64,000 bases of DNA from Aureimonas sp. SK2 (GTDB lineage Bacteria > Pseudomonadota > Alphaproteobacteria > Rhizobiales > Rhizobiaceae). The stretch is taken from NCBI RefSeq assembly GCF_029813115.1, contig NZ_JAPZDS010000008.1, forward strand, positions 154,222-218,221. Reading direction: 5' to 3'. Below, piece after piece: positions 41,398 to 50,770 of the stretch (position 1 is the first letter of the stretch; every line of letters starts with the position of its first letter). Under the pieces are notes generated by a model. It was not told where the DNA came from, searched no databases, and saw nothing but the letters and a program-made list of their open reading frames with translations. The position numbers and the translations under genes were made by a program.

Positions 41398-41556
41398 TCA
41401 GATCAGCACGGTGACCCAGATCACCACAAAGAACGTAAAAAGCATGGCAAAGGCGATGGCGGGGCGGTAGCTCCAGCTCCGCGACCAGGGCCACACCGGC
41501 ACCAAGGCGGCCAGCATCACGAGCGCGAACAGGGCAAAGGCGGCGCCGGGCGTCAT
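41398..41556 (-). CDS. Small membrane protein, 52 residues, unknown function
   Basis: 52 residues with two hydrophobic segments (GAAFALFALVMLAALVPVW and AIAFAMLFTFFVVIWVTVLI) around a polar WSRSWSYRP turn. AGGAG lies seven bases before the ATG. Not recognised as a named family. Its size, topology and a Trp/Tyr/Ser-Arg turn resemble the neighbouring DUF3309-type protein, so the two may be distant relatives; they lie in tandem on the minus strand. Confidence 0.65.
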   Translation of the reverse strand: MTPGAAFALFALVMLAALVPVWPWSRSWSYRPAIAFAMLFTFFVVIWVTVLI

Positions 41557-41759
41557 CGGATCTCCTAGGTGAGGGGCATTCGGCGGCCGGGATAGGGGGA
41601 GGGCGAGCGTCCCGCAAGCCCCGCATGGCCCATGTCACGGTCGCGACACGATGATCCTCTTTTCTTGGGCGCTCCGAACGGCGATATAGGCCTCGATCTC
41701 CCTTGCCTCGGGCGGGCCGTCGCACGGCCTCCGCCCCACGACCCTCGAGACGGATTCCG

Positions 41760-43025
41760 ATGACGCTGCAAGCCCCCGTCGAACCGGTCCTGGCCGACCC
41801 CCTTCCGCGCCGCCGCACGGTGGGCGTCGATGTCGGCGGCGTCGTCGTCGGCGGCCCGGCTCCGGTCGTCGTCCAGTCGATGACCAACACCGACACGGCG
41901 GACGTCGATGCGACGGTGGCGCAGGTCGCCCAGCTTGCGAAGGCGGGCTCGGAGATCGTGCGCATCACGGTGGACCGCAACGAATCGGCCGCCGCCGTGC
42001 CGCGCATCCGCGACCGGCTGGCCCGGCTGGGGATCGACGTGCCGCTGGTCGGCGACTTCCACTATATCGGCCACAAGCTGCTCGCCGACCATCCCGACTG
42101 CGCGGCGGCGCTGGCCAAGTACCGCATCAATCCCGGCAATGTCGGCTTCAAGGACAAGAAGGACCGGCAGTTCGTCGACATCATCGAGATGGCGATCCGG
42201 CACGACAAGCCGGTGCGGATCGGCGTCAACTGGGGCTCGCTCGACCAGGAACTGCTGACGCGGCTGATGGACGAGAACTCGAAGCTCGACCAGCCGCTCG
42301 GCGCGCGCGCGGTGATGCGCGAGGCGATCATCCAGTCGGCCCTCCATTCGGCGGCGCTCGCCGAGGAGACGGGCCTCGCCCGCGAGCGGATCATCCTCTC
42401 GGCCAAGGTCTCCAACGTGCAGGACCTCATCGCCGTCTATCGCGACCTCTCGCGCCGCACCGACCACGCCCTGCATCTCGGCCTGACCGAGGCCGGCATG
42501 GGGTCGAAGGGGATCGTCGCCTCGTCGGCGGCGCTCGGCATCCTCCTGCAGGAGGGCATCGGCGACACGATCCGCGTGTCGCTGACGCCCGAGCCCGGCG
42601 GCGACCGCACCAAGGAGGTGCAGGTCGCGCAGGAGATCTTGCAGACCATGGGCTTCCGGCAGTTCATCCCCATCGTCGCGGCCTGCCCCGGCTGCGGGCG
42701 CACGACCTCGACGCTCTTCCAGGAACTCGCCGAGACGATCCAGACCGACATCCGCGTGAACATGCCGGTCTGGCGCGAACGCTATCCCGGCGTCGAGGCG
42801 CTGTCGGTGGCGGTGATGGGCTGCATCGTGAACGGTCCGGGCGAATCCAAGCACGCCGATATCGGCATCTCGCTGCCCGGTACCGCCGAGGTGCCGTCCG
42901 CGCCGGTCTATATGGACGGCGAGAAGGTCGCGACGCTGCGCGGCGCCAACATCGCCGCGGAGTTCCACCAGATGGTGCTCGCCTATATTGACCGCCGCTT
43001 CGGGCGGGCCGCCGCGGCGGAATGA
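41760..43025 (+). CDS. ispG: 4-hydroxy-3-methylbut-2-enyl diphosphate synthase IspG
   Basis: 421-residue enzyme of the MEP isoprenoid pathway that makes HMBPP from MEcPP with a 4Fe-4S cluster. It shows [18 protein letters not shown], the [11 protein letters not shown] and RINPGNVG segments, and the cluster cysteines in CPGCGRT and GCIVNGPGE. Length matches bacterial IspG of the alphaproteobacterial type. ATG at 41760; 19 upstream in-frame codons have no family similarity. It overlaps the lytic transglycosylase gene by four bases (ATGA). Confidence 0.96.
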   Translation: MTLQAPVEPVLADPLPRRRTVGVDVGGVVVGGPAPVVVQSMTNTDTADVDATVAQVAQLAKAGSEIVRITVDRNESAAAVPRIRDRLARLGIDVPLVGDFHYIGHKLLADHPDCAAALAKYRINPGNVGFKDKKDRQFVDIIEMAIRHDKPVRIGVNWGSLDQELLTRLMDENSKLDQPLGARAVMREAIIQSALHSAALAEETGLARERIILSAKVSNVQDLIAVYRDLSRRTDHALHLGLTEAGMGSKGIVASSAALGILLQEGIGDTIRVSLTPEPGGDRTKEVQVAQEILQTMGFRQFIPIVAACPGCGRTTSTLFQELAETIQTDIRVNMPVWRERYPGVEALSVAVMGCIVNGPGESKHADIGISLPGTAEVPSAPVYMDGEKVATLRGANIAAEFHQMVLAYIDRRFGRAAAAE

Positions 43026-43870
43026 GGCGGCGCTTCGGCCTCGTCGCGGCCGTTCTGGCCTTGGGTCTCGCCGGCGCCTCGGCCGCCGAGCCGAAGACCG
43101 ACCCGCGTGTCGGGCGGATCTGCGACCTGATCGCCGAGAACGCGGCGGCCGTCGGCATGGCGCCCGACTTCTTCGCCCGGCTGATCTGGAAGGAATCGCG
43201 CTTCGACGAGGGCGCGCGCTCGCCGGTCGGAGCGCAGGGCATCGCGCAGTTCATGCCCTACACCGCCAAGCAGCGGGGCCTCGCAGACCCCTACGACAAG
43301 GAACAGGCGCTGCGCCATTCCGCGACCTACCTTCGCGACCTGCGCGCCGAGCTCGGCTCCTGGGGCCTGGCCGCGGCGGCCTACAACGGCGGCATCAACC
43401 GCGTGAAGCGCTGGATGGTCTCAGGCGGGCGCCTGCCTTACGAGACCGAGGACTACGTCTTGTCGATCACGGCCCAACCTGCTGCCTGGTTCCGCGAGGA
43501 GAAGCGTGAGGCCGAGGTAAAGCCGCTGGTGGCCGATCTGGAATTTGCGAGCGCCTGCCGCCGCCTGCCGATCCTGCCGACCCGCGCGGTCTTCGCCGTG
43601 GCCGAGAGCGCGCCGATGCGGCCCTGGGGCGCTCAGGTCGCGGGCCACCCGAACGAGGCCATCGCGGTGCGCATCTATCGCAAGCTGCAGGACCAGTATC
43701 CGGGCGTGCTCGGCGGCGTCGAGCCGATCGTGATGCGCACGCGGCCGATCTCCGGGCCGCGGCGCATCACGGCCGTTCGCGTGGGCGCCGATACGCGCGG
43801 TCAGGCGGAAAGCTTCTGCGCGAAATATCGCGGCGTCGGCGGCTCCTGCGTCGTCACGCGCAACCGGTAG
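43022..43870 (+). CDS. Lytic murein transglycosylase, SLT domain
   Basis: 282-residue periplasmic protein with a signal peptide (residues 1-22, ending ASAAEP). The SLT goose-lysozyme-like domain follows with catalytic E58 in IWKESRF, then [13 protein letters not shown], and [13 protein letters not shown]. It should cut peptidoglycan glycan strands to 1,6-anhydro-muropeptides. The C-terminal third lacks a recognised domain but contains a possible SPOR-like element ([18 protein letters not shown]). It overlaps ispG by four bases. Confidence 0.88.
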   Translation: MRRRFGLVAAVLALGLAGASAAEPKTDPRVGRICDLIAENAAAVGMAPDFFARLIWKESRFDEGARSPVGAQGIAQFMPYTAKQRGLADPYDKEQALRHSATYLRDLRAELGSWGLAAAAYNGGINRVKRWMVSGGRLPYETEDYVLSITAQPAAWFREEKREAEVKPLVADLEFASACRRLPILPTRAVFAVAESAPMRPWGAQVAGHPNEAIAVRIYRKLQDQYPGVLGGVEPIVMRTRPISGPRRITAVRVGADTRGQAESFCAKYRGVGGSCVVTRNR

Positions 43871-43878
43871 GAGGCGGC

Positions 43879-44331
43879 ATGGTCGAGGTCTCCTTGCGCG
43901 CCTATCGGTCGGAGGACGTCGATGCGGTCGCCGAGATATGGCACGCCGGCGCGAGCCTGCCCGGTGTCGGACCGCCTTCGCTGCCGCCTCGATCCGAATT
44001 CACGCCGCGTGTCGCGACCCATCTTGCGGTTCTTTGCCGGATCGTCGTCGCCGAGCGCTCGAGACTGATCGTCGGCTTCGTCGCGATGACCCCGGACGAG
44101 CAGGTGCTCGCCGAACTCTTCGTGCACACGGCGTCGCTCGGCGGCGGCATCGGCCGGCGGCTTCTGGACGAGGCGAAGCGTGCGATGCCCGGCGGCTTCA
44201 CCCTCTTCACGCGTCCGACCAACACCCGCGCCTGCCGGTTCTACGAGGCCAACGGCCTCAGGCTTCTGCGCACGGACACCCATCCCCGCTTCGGTGACCC
44301 GATCGTGTTCTATGGCTGGATGCCGAGCTAG
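43879..44331 (+). CDS. GNAT-family N-acetyltransferase
   Basis: 150-residue acetyltransferase of the GNAT superfamily. Visible parts are the N-terminal RAYRSEDVDAVAEIW, the central strand VGFVAM, motif A ELFVHTASLGGGIGRRLLDEAK (CoA pyrophosphate loop) and motif B RACRFYEANGLR. The substrate is unknown. Its stop and that of azlD on the other strand share the same CTAG at 44328-44331, so the two genes converge with no space. Confidence 0.85.
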   Translation: MVEVSLRAYRSEDVDAVAEIWHAGASLPGVGPPSLPPRSEFTPRVATHLAVLCRIVVAERSRLIVGFVAMTPDEQVLAELFVHTASLGGGIGRRLLDEAKRAMPGGFTLFTRPTNTRACRFYEANGLRLLRTDTHPRFGDPIVFYGWMPS

Positions 44332-44624
44332 AGCCCGAAATGGCGCAGGAGCGCCATGGCGAGGACGCCGATCGTGACGCTGGCCAGAACCGACAGGCGC
44401 AGCGAGAGGAGACCGGAACCGACGATCACCAGCCGCTCGGGCCAGCCGCCGTCGACGAAGACGGGCGTGACGATGGTGATCAGCATGGCCGGAGGCACGG
44501 CGTCGAGCGCGGCCTCGACACGCGGCGGAATCCGCTCGAAGCGCGACAGGACGAGATGGCCGGCGACGCGCGTGCCGTAGGTGAGGACGGCGGCCAGAAG
44601 GGCGAGGAGCCAAATGTCGTTCAC
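44328..44624 (-). CDS. azlD: Branched-chain amino acid export, small subunit AzlD
   Basis: 98-residue membrane protein with three or four helices (NDIWLLALLAAVLTYGTRVAG, VPPAMLITIVTPVF, LLSLRLSVLASVTIGVLAM). Family AzlD. It forms the exporter with AzlC. The GTG start at 44624 overlaps the AzlC stop by four bases (GTGA). AzlCD-type systems are known to move branched-chain amino acids or analogues; the exact substrate is unproven here. Confidence 0.87.
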   Translation of the reverse strand: MNDIWLLALLAAVLTYGTRVAGHLVLSRFERIPPRVEAALDAVPPAMLITIVTPVFVDGGWPERLVIVGSGLLSLRLSVLASVTIGVLAMALLRHFGL

Positions 44625-45334
44625 GGCGCGGCCCTTTTCGACGGGGTGCGCAGAACCGCCGCCGCGATGCCGGCAAGGCCGCCGAGCGTCACGTGCCAGG
44701 GCGAGCCGAGCGTCAGGTACACCGCGACCGATGCGATGGCGGCCGATGCGAAGACGACGCCAAACCCGTCCCGCCTGCGGAAGCCGAGCGTCAGCGCCAG
44801 GAAGTAGATCGGCAGCAGCACGTCGAGCCCGATCGCCCGCTGGTCGCCGATCAGCTTGCCGAAGACGATGCCGGCATAGGTGGCGACGAGCCATACGAGG
44901 TAGAGCGCCCCGGCATAGGCGAAGTAGAACCGCTTGGTGAGCGGGCGACGGGCGGCGCGCTCCTCGGCGGCGGCGAAGGTCGGGTCCACCAGAAGATAGA
45001 AGGCGAGCGCCTTTTCGGCCGTGTCGAAGCGCCCGAGCCGCCGCCCGATGGAGGCGGAATAAAGAACGTGCCGGAAGTTCAGCGCGACCACGGCGACGAG
45101 GATCGACCAGAGCGGCGTGCCGAGCGCCACGAGCTGGAGGATCACGAGCTGCGAGGCCCCGGCATAGATCGCGGCGGAGAAGCCCATCGCCTGAAGGGCC
45201 GTCAGCCCCGCGTCGATCGCCAGTGCCCCGAACACCATGCCGAAGGGGACGATGGCGACGAGGACGGGCAGAACCTCGCGCAATGCGTCGGCGATCTCGC
45301 CGCCACGGGCGTCCGGCGCTGGGCTCTCGCTCAT
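44621..45334 (-). CDS. azlC: Branched-chain amino acid export, large subunit AzlC
   Basis: 237-residue AzlC-family membrane protein with about six to eight helices. Conserved elements are the PFGMVFGALA start, the YAGASQL segment, LNFRHVLYSAS and DPTFA. ATG at 45334 overlaps the stop of ispA by four bases (ATGA); a second ATG four codons upstream at 45346 is possible. It shares an operon with ispA and azlD, which seem unrelated in function. Confidence 0.88.
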   Translation of the reverse strand: MSESPAPDARGGEIADALREVLPVLVAIVPFGMVFGALAIDAGLTALQAMGFSAAIYAGASQLVILQLVALGTPLWSILVAVVALNFRHVLYSASIGRRLGRFDTAEKALAFYLLVDPTFAAAEERAARRPLTKRFYFAYAGALYLVWLVATYAGIVFGKLIGDQRAIGLDVLLPIYFLALTLGFRRRDGFGVVFASAAIASVAVYLTLGSPWHVTLGGLAGIAAAVLRTPSKRAAP

Positions 45335-46245
45335 TTGGCTCGCCATGCGACGAAGCGGGCGGTCTGGCGAAGCGTATCGGCGCGCGTTCCGAAGGGTTCG
45401 AGCAGTGCCTCGGCTTCCGCCACCAGCCGGTCGAGCTCGGCGCGGGTCCAGTCGATGCCGCGAAGGGCTGGCAGGGTCTTCTTGCCGCGGGCGGCGTCCT
45501 TGCCGGCTGCCTTGCCGAGCGTCGCCGTATCGGCCGTCTCGTCGAGAAGGTCGTCGGCGAGTTGGAAGGCGAGGCCGACGATCTCACCGAAGCGGCGCAG
45601 CGCCCGGCGGTCGGCCGGCGCCGCACCGGCCAGCACCGCCCCCGCCTCCGCCGCGAAGGCGATCAGCGCGCCGGTCTTCATGGCCTGCATGCGGGCGATC
45701 TCGGCCTCGTCCAGCGTGGTCGTCTCGGCCGCAAGGTCCAGCGCCTGGCCGCCCGCCATGCCGGCCGCTCCCGCCTCGCGCGACAGGAGGCGGATCAGGG
45801 TCAGGCGCGCGGCGGGTTCGATCGACGCCTCGCCTTCCGCCAGGAGGCCGAAGGCGAGGGTCAGAAGCGCGTCGCCGGCCAGGATCGCGGTGGCCTCGTC
45901 ATAGGCGCGGTGGACGGTGGGGCGGCCGCGGCGCAGGTCGTCGTCGTCCATGGCCGGCAGGTCGTCGTGGATCAGCGAATAGCAGTGGATGCATTCCAGC
46001 GCCTGTGCGACGGGCGCGGCCTGGGCGGGCTCGGCGCCGAAGAGGCGCGCCGCCTCCTCCACCAGGAAGGGACGCAGCCGCTTGCCGCCGTCGAGAGCCC
46101 CGTGGCGCATGGCCGCGAGCAGCCGTTCCGGTGCGCCGGCCAGAAGCAAGGACGTGCCGGACAGGGCGGCGGCCAGACCCGATTCGGTGCGCGCGGCGGC
46201 CTGCGACAGGCGCTCCTCGAAGGACGGATCCACGGTCTGCCTCAT
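45331..46245 (-). CDS. ispA: Farnesyl/geranylgeranyl diphosphate synthase (polyprenyl synthetase)
   Basis: 304-residue trans-prenyltransferase. The first aspartate-rich motif IHDDLPAMDDDDLRRGR and the second (LADDLLDETA) are intact, with GKRLRPFL near the N-terminus and GKAAGKDAARGKKT toward the end. The combination of HDDLPAMD and a small residue upstream is that of bacterial farnesyl diphosphate synthases. ATG at 46245 has AAGGATG ahead; the upstream open frame is not similar to the family. It feeds from IspG products and is divergent from mtgA. Confidence 0.92.
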   Translation of the reverse strand: MRQTVDPSFEERLSQAAARTESGLAAALSGTSLLLAGAPERLLAAMRHGALDGGKRLRPFLVEEAARLFGAEPAQAAPVAQALECIHCYSLIHDDLPAMDDDDLRRGRPTVHRAYDEATAILAGDALLTLAFGLLAEGEASIEPAARLTLIRLLSREAGAAGMAGGQALDLAAETTTLDEAEIARMQAMKTGALIAFAAEAGAVLAGAAPADRRALRRFGEIVGLAFQLADDLLDETADTATLGKAAGKDAARGKKTLPALRGIDWTRAELDRLVAEAEALLEPFGTRADTLRQTARFVAWRAK

Positions 46246-46414
46246 GATCTGCGCATCCTTTGCGGCCGTCAGGCTGTCTTTCGCTCGCGCGGTTGTGTGT
46301 GCCCATCCCCGCGCAAGGCGGCAAGGGGAAAAGCTGCGTTGTTGCCGCGCTTTCCCGTGCTTTGCTAAGGAGGGCGGACACCGCCCGTCGCGCTCCAGGG
46401 ATGACAGGACACGA

Positions 46415-47098
46415 ATGATCCGACGCATGATCCATGCCGCCGCGTTCGTGATCGTGCTCCTGGCCGCCATCCCGCTGGTGCTGGTGCCGATCTACGCGCT
46501 GCCCTTCGTGCGCCCGGTATCCACCCTGATGCTGGCCGAGCATTTCAGCTTCCAGCCCTTCGACCGCGAATGGGTGCCCCTGTCCGAGATTTCGCCCGTG
46601 CTGGTGCGCTCGGTGATGATGTCGGAGGACGGGCAGTACTGCTTCCACGGCGGCGTCGACTGGAACGCCATGCGCACCGTCGTGGATCAGGCGATCGGCG
46701 ACGGGGAGGCGAGCCGCGGCGCCTCCACCATCCCCATGCAGACGGTCAAGAACCTCTTCCTGTGGAACGGCCGGTCCTACCTGAGGAAGGGGTTGGAGCT
46801 GCCGCTCGCGATGTATGCCGATCTCGTCTGGTCGAAGAACCGGACCATGGAGATCTATCTCAACATCGCCGAATGGGGGAACGGGATCTACGGCATTGGC
46901 GCGGCCTCGCGCTTCTACTTCAACCGGCCGCCCTCGGAGCTCACCCCCCGGCAGGCCGCGCTCCTGGCCGTCTCGCTGCCGTCGCCACTGACCCGCGATC
47001 CCGCCAATCCCTCGGCCGGCCTGCGGCGCCTGGCGGGGACGGTGGAGGCGCGCGCACGCGCCTCCGGCGAGTATATCGGCTGCATCGACGGCGTATGA
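46415..47098 (+). CDS. mtgA: Monofunctional peptidoglycan glycosyltransferase MtgA
   Basis: 227-residue GT51 protein with one N-terminal membrane helix (HAAAFVIVLLAAIPLVLVPI). The glycosyltransferase motifs are present: EDGQYCFHGGVDW with the catalytic Glu, GASTIPMQTVKNLFLW, and LEIYLNIAEWG-type EIYLNIAEWG. It polymerises lipid II without a transpeptidase domain. Length matches MtgA (about 220-240). rpmF follows, as in other Rhizobiales. Confidence 0.93.
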   Translation: MIRRMIHAAAFVIVLLAAIPLVLVPIYALPFVRPVSTLMLAEHFSFQPFDREWVPLSEISPVLVRSVMMSEDGQYCFHGGVDWNAMRTVVDQAIGDGEASRGASTIPMQTVKNLFLWNGRSYLRKGLELPLAMYADLVWSKNRTMEIYLNIAEWGNGIYGIGAASRFYFNRPPSELTPRQAALLAVSLPSPLTRDPANPSAGLRRLAGTVEARARASGEYIGCIDGV

Positions 47099-47126
47099 GC
47101 TTGGCGGTTTTCGCGGGGCCGCCCCT

Positions 47127-47154
47127 TTGCAAACCGGGCCGGGTTTGCTATGCG
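47127..47154 (+). promoter_or_regulatory. Possible sigma-70 promoter for rpmF
   Basis: TTGCAA at 47127-47132 and TATGCG at 47149-47154 with 16 bases between, in the 236-base gap between mtgA and rpmF. The -10 element is a poor match, so this is a weak call. Confidence 0.3.
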
Positions 47155-47334
47155 AGCCCTCGATTTCCCGTCAGTGCGAAGGGCAGGATCGATCCGAGGC
47201 AAGGGTCGGGCGCCGGTCGTCGGTTCGGGAAGGGCCGGGCGCACGTCGCGCCGACGGCTCGCCAAAGATGAACCTATTGAACGGCACGGGCGCCTTCGCG
47301 GAGCCTCGAGCCGACGACCTGAACGGAGAGACCC

Positions 47335-47520
47335 ATGGCCGTCCCCAAGCGAAAGACCTCCCCCTCCAAGCGCGGCATGCGCCGCTCTGCCGACGCGCTC
47401 GTCGCGCCGACCTACATCGAGGACAAGAATTCGGGCGAGCTGCGCCGTCCGCACCACATCGATCTGAAGACGGGCATGTACCGCGGCAAGCAGATCCTGA
47501 CGGTCAAGGAAAACGCCTGA
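47335..47520 (+). CDS. rpmF: 50S ribosomal protein L32
   Basis: 61-residue L32 protein starting [20 protein letters not shown], the standard signature, with the alphaproteobacterial end [12 protein letters not shown]. It has no zinc-binding cysteines, as is usual in this class. GGAGAG precedes the ATG by six bases. A strong terminator follows 25 bases after the stop. Confidence 0.97.
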   Translation: MAVPKRKTSPSKRGMRRSADALVAPTYIEDKNSGELRRPHHIDLKTGMYRGKQILTVKENA

Positions 47521-47545
47521 TCGTCTCAGGCGCCTTCCACGCATG

Positions 47546-47580
47546 AAAAAGGGCCGGTCGCCTCGCGCGCCGGCCCTTTT
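47546..47580. terminator. Bidirectional terminator between rpmF and phaR
   Basis: AAAAAGGGCCGG (47546-47557) mirrors CCGGCCCTTTT (47570-47580), giving a GC stem flanked by an A-run and a T-run. It can stop transcription of both convergent genes. Confidence 0.88.
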
Positions 47581-47604
47581 CTGTTCGCGAAATCCGGTCG
47601 GGCG

Positions 47605-48198
47605 TCAGCCCTTCTTGGCGTCCAGCGCTTCCAGCCGGCGCTGCATTTCGGCGAGCTGCTCGCGCATGGCGGCCAGATCGTCCTGGCTCGGCGCCGTGGC
47701 TGGAGCGGGGGCGGCGGCGGAATTCGAGCCCTTGGCGCCGTCGGTCGGACCCAGCGCGTTGGCCATGAACGGGTTGAACACGGCCATCGCCTCGCGGAAC
47801 ATCTCCGTGTTGCGGCGCACCTGGGTTTCCATCATCTGCAAGGGGTTGGCCGCCGTGCCGCGGAAGCTTTCCTGCTCGCGCTGGAAGGCGGCCATCGACT
47901 GTTCGAGATAGGCGGGCACCACCATCTGCATCTGGTCGCCGTAGAAGCGGATGAGCTGGCGCAGGAACGTGATGGGCATGAGGGTCTGTCCGCCCTTGTT
48001 CTCCTGCTCGAAGATGATCTGCGTCAAGACGGCATGGGTGATGTCCTCGCCGGTCTTGGCGTCCTGCACCACGAACTCCTCGTTGCCCTTGACCATGGCG
48101 GCGAGGTTCTCGAGCGTGACGTACATCGACGTGCCGGTGTTGTAGAGGCGCCGGTTGGCGTACTTCTTGATGACCGTCGGTTCGTTGCTGCGCGCCAT
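47605..48198 (-). CDS. phaR: Polyhydroxyalkanoate synthesis repressor PhaR
   Basis: 197-residue repressor. The N-terminal PHB/PHA-accumulation regulator DNA-binding domain starts [21 protein letters not shown] and the PHB-binding part follows ([30 protein letters not shown]). The C-terminus is an Ala/Pro-rich linker and a short coiled coil ([17 protein letters not shown]). In known systems PhaR binds PHB granules and DNA, and represses phasin and itself. It is divergent from phaA, with a palindrome between them. Confidence 0.95.
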   Translation of the reverse strand: MARSNEPTVIKKYANRRLYNTGTSMYVTLENLAAMVKGNEEFVVQDAKTGEDITHAVLTQIIFEQENKGGQTLMPITFLRQLIRFYGDQMQMVVPAYLEQSMAAFQREQESFRGTAANPLQMMETQVRRNTEMFREAMAVFNPFMANALGPTDGAKGSNSAAAPAPATAPSQDDLAAMREQLAEMQRRLEALDAKKG

Positions 48199-48271
48199 CC
48201 GCTCTCTCCCACATGCTGGCAGGCGAGCCGACCGTGGCCGTGCTGCCTCTGCGAAGACTTAGCCACAGTTT

Positions 48272-48298
48272 CGCTGCGTTTCCAAACGTTCCGCAGCG
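48272..48298. promoter_or_regulatory. Nested palindrome in the phaR-phaA intergenic region
   Basis: CGCTGCG (48272-48278) and CGCAGCG (48292-48298) form a 7-bp inverted repeat; inside it is a 12-bp palindrome CGTTT-CC-AAACG at 48277-48288. PhaR of other bacteria binds TGC/GCA-rich inverted repeats (CTGC...GCAG), so this is a candidate PhaR operator; the spacing (15 bases between CTGC and GCAG) differs from what I recall for Paracoccus. Confidence 0.4.
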
Positions 48299-48414
48299 CA
48301 CATCCTCGTTTGTCCGCAGACCATTCGCCGTTCATCGTCGGACCCTGCGTCCGGGGACGAGTCGCACGTGTGCCGAATGGACGGGAGCGGCTCCGCAATC
48401 TGAAGCTGCAAGGT

Positions 48415-48444
48415 TTGACAGGCGCCGAACGGGTCTGCGAGATA
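48415..48444 (+). promoter_or_regulatory. Possible sigma-70 promoter for phaA
   Basis: TTGACA at 48415-48420 and GAGATA at 48439-48444, 18 bases apart. It lies about 57 bases before the phaA start, which fits a housekeeping promoter; the -10 element is only a partial match. Confidence 0.4.
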
Positions 48445-48500
48445 AGGTCCGGCCGGCGCGGCGAGGCCCGCAGGCATCCTTTTGGGAGGAAAGGCATTCC

Positions 48501-49688
48501 ATGAGCTCTTCTGGACAGTCCATCGTGATCGTCGGCGCCGCGCGCACCCCCGTCGGCTCCTTCAACGGGGCCTTCGCCTCCGTGCCGGCGCACGAGCTCG
48601 GGGCTGCCGCCATCACCGCCGCCCTCCAGCGCGCCGGCGTCGAGCCGGGCGAGGTGGACGAGGTGATCCTGGGCCAGGTGCTGAGCGCCGGCGAGGGCCA
48701 GAACCCGGCGCGCCAGGCCGCCATGGCGGCGGGCGTGCCCAAGGAGGCGACGGCCTGGGGTCTCAACCAGCTCTGCGGCTCGGGCCTTCGCGCCGTGGCG
48801 CTCGGCCTGCAGCAGATCGCGGGCGGCGACGCGCGCATCGTGGTGGCCGGCGGCCAGGAGTCCATGTCCATGGCGCCGCACGTCGCGCATATGCGCGTGG
48901 GCACCAAGATGGGCGACCTCAAGCTCGTCGATTCCATGCTCAAGGACGGCCTGATCGACGCCTTCCAGGGCTATCACATGGGCAACACAGCCGAGAACGT
49001 CGCCCGCCAGTGGCAGATCACGCGCGACGAGCAGGACGAGTTCGCGGTCGCATCGCAAAACAAGGCGGAGGAGGCCCAGAAGGCCGGCCGCTTCAAGGAC
49101 GAGATCGCGCCCTTCACGGTGAAGAGCCGCAAGGGCGACGTGGTCGTGTCGGACGACGAGTACATCAAAGCCGGCACCACGCTGGACAAGGTCCAGAAGC
49201 TGAAGCCCGCCTTCGACAAGGAAGGCACGGTCACGGCCGGCAACGCGTCCGGCATCAACGACGGCGCGGCGGTGGCGGTGCTGATGAGCGAGGCCGAAGC
49301 CTCGCGCCGGGGGCTGACCCCGCTCGCGCGCATCGTGTCCTGGGCGACGGTCGGCGTCGACCCCGCCGTGATGGGCTCCGGCCCGATCCCGGCGTCGCGG
49401 AAGGCGCTGGAGAAGGCCGGCTGGTCGATCGACGACCTCGACCTCGTGGAGGCCAACGAGGCCTTCGCGGCCCAGGCCTGCGCGGTCAACAAGGACCTCG
49501 GCTGGAACCCGGACATCGTCAACGTCAACGGCGGCGCGATCGCGATCGGCCATCCGATCGGGGCATCCGGCGCTCGCGTCCTCAACACGCTGCTCTTCGA
49601 GATGGCCCGCCGCGACGCCAAGCGCGGCCTCGCGACGCTCTGCATCGGCGGCGGCATGGGCGTCGCCATGTGCTTCGAGCGCGGCTGA
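48501..49688 (+). CDS. phaA: Acetyl-CoA acetyltransferase (beta-ketothiolase) PhaA
   Basis: 395-residue biosynthetic thiolase. The nucleophile C92 is in [10 protein letters not shown]; the C-terminal [17 protein letters not shown] and CIGGGMG provide the His and second Cys. It condenses two acetyl-CoA into acetoacetyl-CoA for PHB synthesis. GGGAGGAAAGG stands before the ATG. phaB follows after 172 bases; the PHA synthase gene is not in the window. Confidence 0.95.
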   Translation: MSSSGQSIVIVGAARTPVGSFNGAFASVPAHELGAAAITAALQRAGVEPGEVDEVILGQVLSAGEGQNPARQAAMAAGVPKEATAWGLNQLCGSGLRAVALGLQQIAGGDARIVVAGGQESMSMAPHVAHMRVGTKMGDLKLVDSMLKDGLIDAFQGYHMGNTAENVARQWQITRDEQDEFAVASQNKAEEAQKAGRFKDEIAPFTVKSRKGDVVVSDDEYIKAGTTLDKVQKLKPAFDKEGTVTAGNASGINDGAAVAVLMSEAEASRRGLTPLARIVSWATVGVDPAVMGSGPIPASRKALEKAGWSIDDLDLVEANEAFAAQACAVNKDLGWNPDIVNVNGGAIAIGHPIGASGARVLNTLLFEMARRDAKRGLATLCIGGGMGVAMCFERG

Positions 49689-49860
49689 CCCATCGACGGC
49701 CGCCGCGCCCCATCGCGGGGCGGCCTCCTTCTCCGACAATCGCATCGGACGACCCGGCGCGGATCCCTTCCGGGACCCGGCAGGTTGTCGCGCATACATG
49801 GATGCTCCGGCCGCGGCCGGGGCTTCGACCATCAGGGCATCGATCCAGGGAGGAAAGTGC

Positions 49861-50586
49861 ATGAGCAGGGTTGCGATCGTGACGGGCGGCTCGCGCGGCA
49901 TCGGCGCCGCGGTATCCAAGGCGCTGAAGGCGGCGGGCTACAAGGTGGCCGCCAACTATGCCGGCAACGAGGATGCCGCGAACGCCTTCAAGGCCGAGAC
50001 CGGCATCGACGTCTTCAAGTGGGACGTGTCGGACTACGCCTCCTGCGGCGAGGGCATCGCCGCCGTGGAAGCCGCGCTCGGGCCGATCGACATCCTCGTC
50101 AACAACGCGGGCATCACCCGCGACGCCATGTTCCACAAGATGACGCCGGAGCAGTGGAACCAAGTCATCGGCACCAACCTGACGGGCGTCTTCAACATGA
50201 CGCGGCAGGTCTGGGAGGGCATGCGCACGCGAAAGTTCGGGCGCGTGGTCAACATCTCCTCCATCAACGGCCAGAAGGGGCAGGCGGGCCAGGCCAACTA
50301 TTCCGCGGCCAAGGCCGGTGACATCGGCTTCACCAAGGCGCTGGCGCAGGAGGGCGCGCGCGCCGGCATCACCGTCAACGCGATCTGCCCGGGCTATATC
50401 GGCACCGAGATGGTCCGTGCGATCGACGAGAAGGTGCTCAACGAGCGCATCCTGCCGCACATCCCGGTCGGACGGCTCGGCGAACCGGAGGAGATCGCCC
50501 GCAGCGTCCTTTATCTCGTGGCCGACGAGGCCGGGTTCATCACCGGCTCGACCCTGACCATCAACGGCGGCCAGTACTTCCACTGA
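49861..50586 (+). CDS. phaB: Acetoacetyl-CoA reductase PhaB
   Basis: 241-residue short-chain dehydrogenase that reduces acetoacetyl-CoA to (R)-3-hydroxybutyryl-CoA with NADPH. It has the TGGSRGIGAAV nucleotide motif, NNAG, and the catalytic Y147-SAA-K151. The end INGGQYFH is typical of PhaB. The start at 49861 is set by GGGAGGAAAGTGC ahead; 21 upstream in-frame codons do not belong. With phaA it supplies the PHB monomer. Confidence 0.95.
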   Translation: MSRVAIVTGGSRGIGAAVSKALKAAGYKVAANYAGNEDAANAFKAETGIDVFKWDVSDYASCGEGIAAVEAALGPIDILVNNAGITRDAMFHKMTPEQWNQVIGTNLTGVFNMTRQVWEGMRTRKFGRVVNISSINGQKGQAGQANYSAAKAGDIGFTKALAQEGARAGITVNAICPGYIGTEMVRAIDEKVLNERILPHIPVGRLGEPEEIARSVLYLVADEAGFITGSTLTINGGQYFH

Positions 50587-50674
50587 GAGCCCGTCGGGAA
50601 GTCCCCGGCGAGCCGACCCGGTGGACTTTCCAGGCAAGCTCTGAGACGCGCCGAGACTTCGATGCCGCACGGGA

Positions 50675-50699
50675 GGAACCGAAGCGTTTCTCCCGTGTT
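50675..50699 (+). promoter_or_regulatory. Candidate EcfG promoter before a PepSY-like gene
   Basis: GGAAC at 50675-50679 and GTT at 50697-50699, 17 bases apart. The predicted start of the transcript near 50707 is about 64 bases before the ATG at 50771. Confidence 0.55.
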
Positions 50700-50770
50700 C
50701 TTCCCCGCGATAACGGGCGCACGACTTATTTTCGATCCCGGGCGCCTTCCCGTTTCGTGGAGGATTTCTT

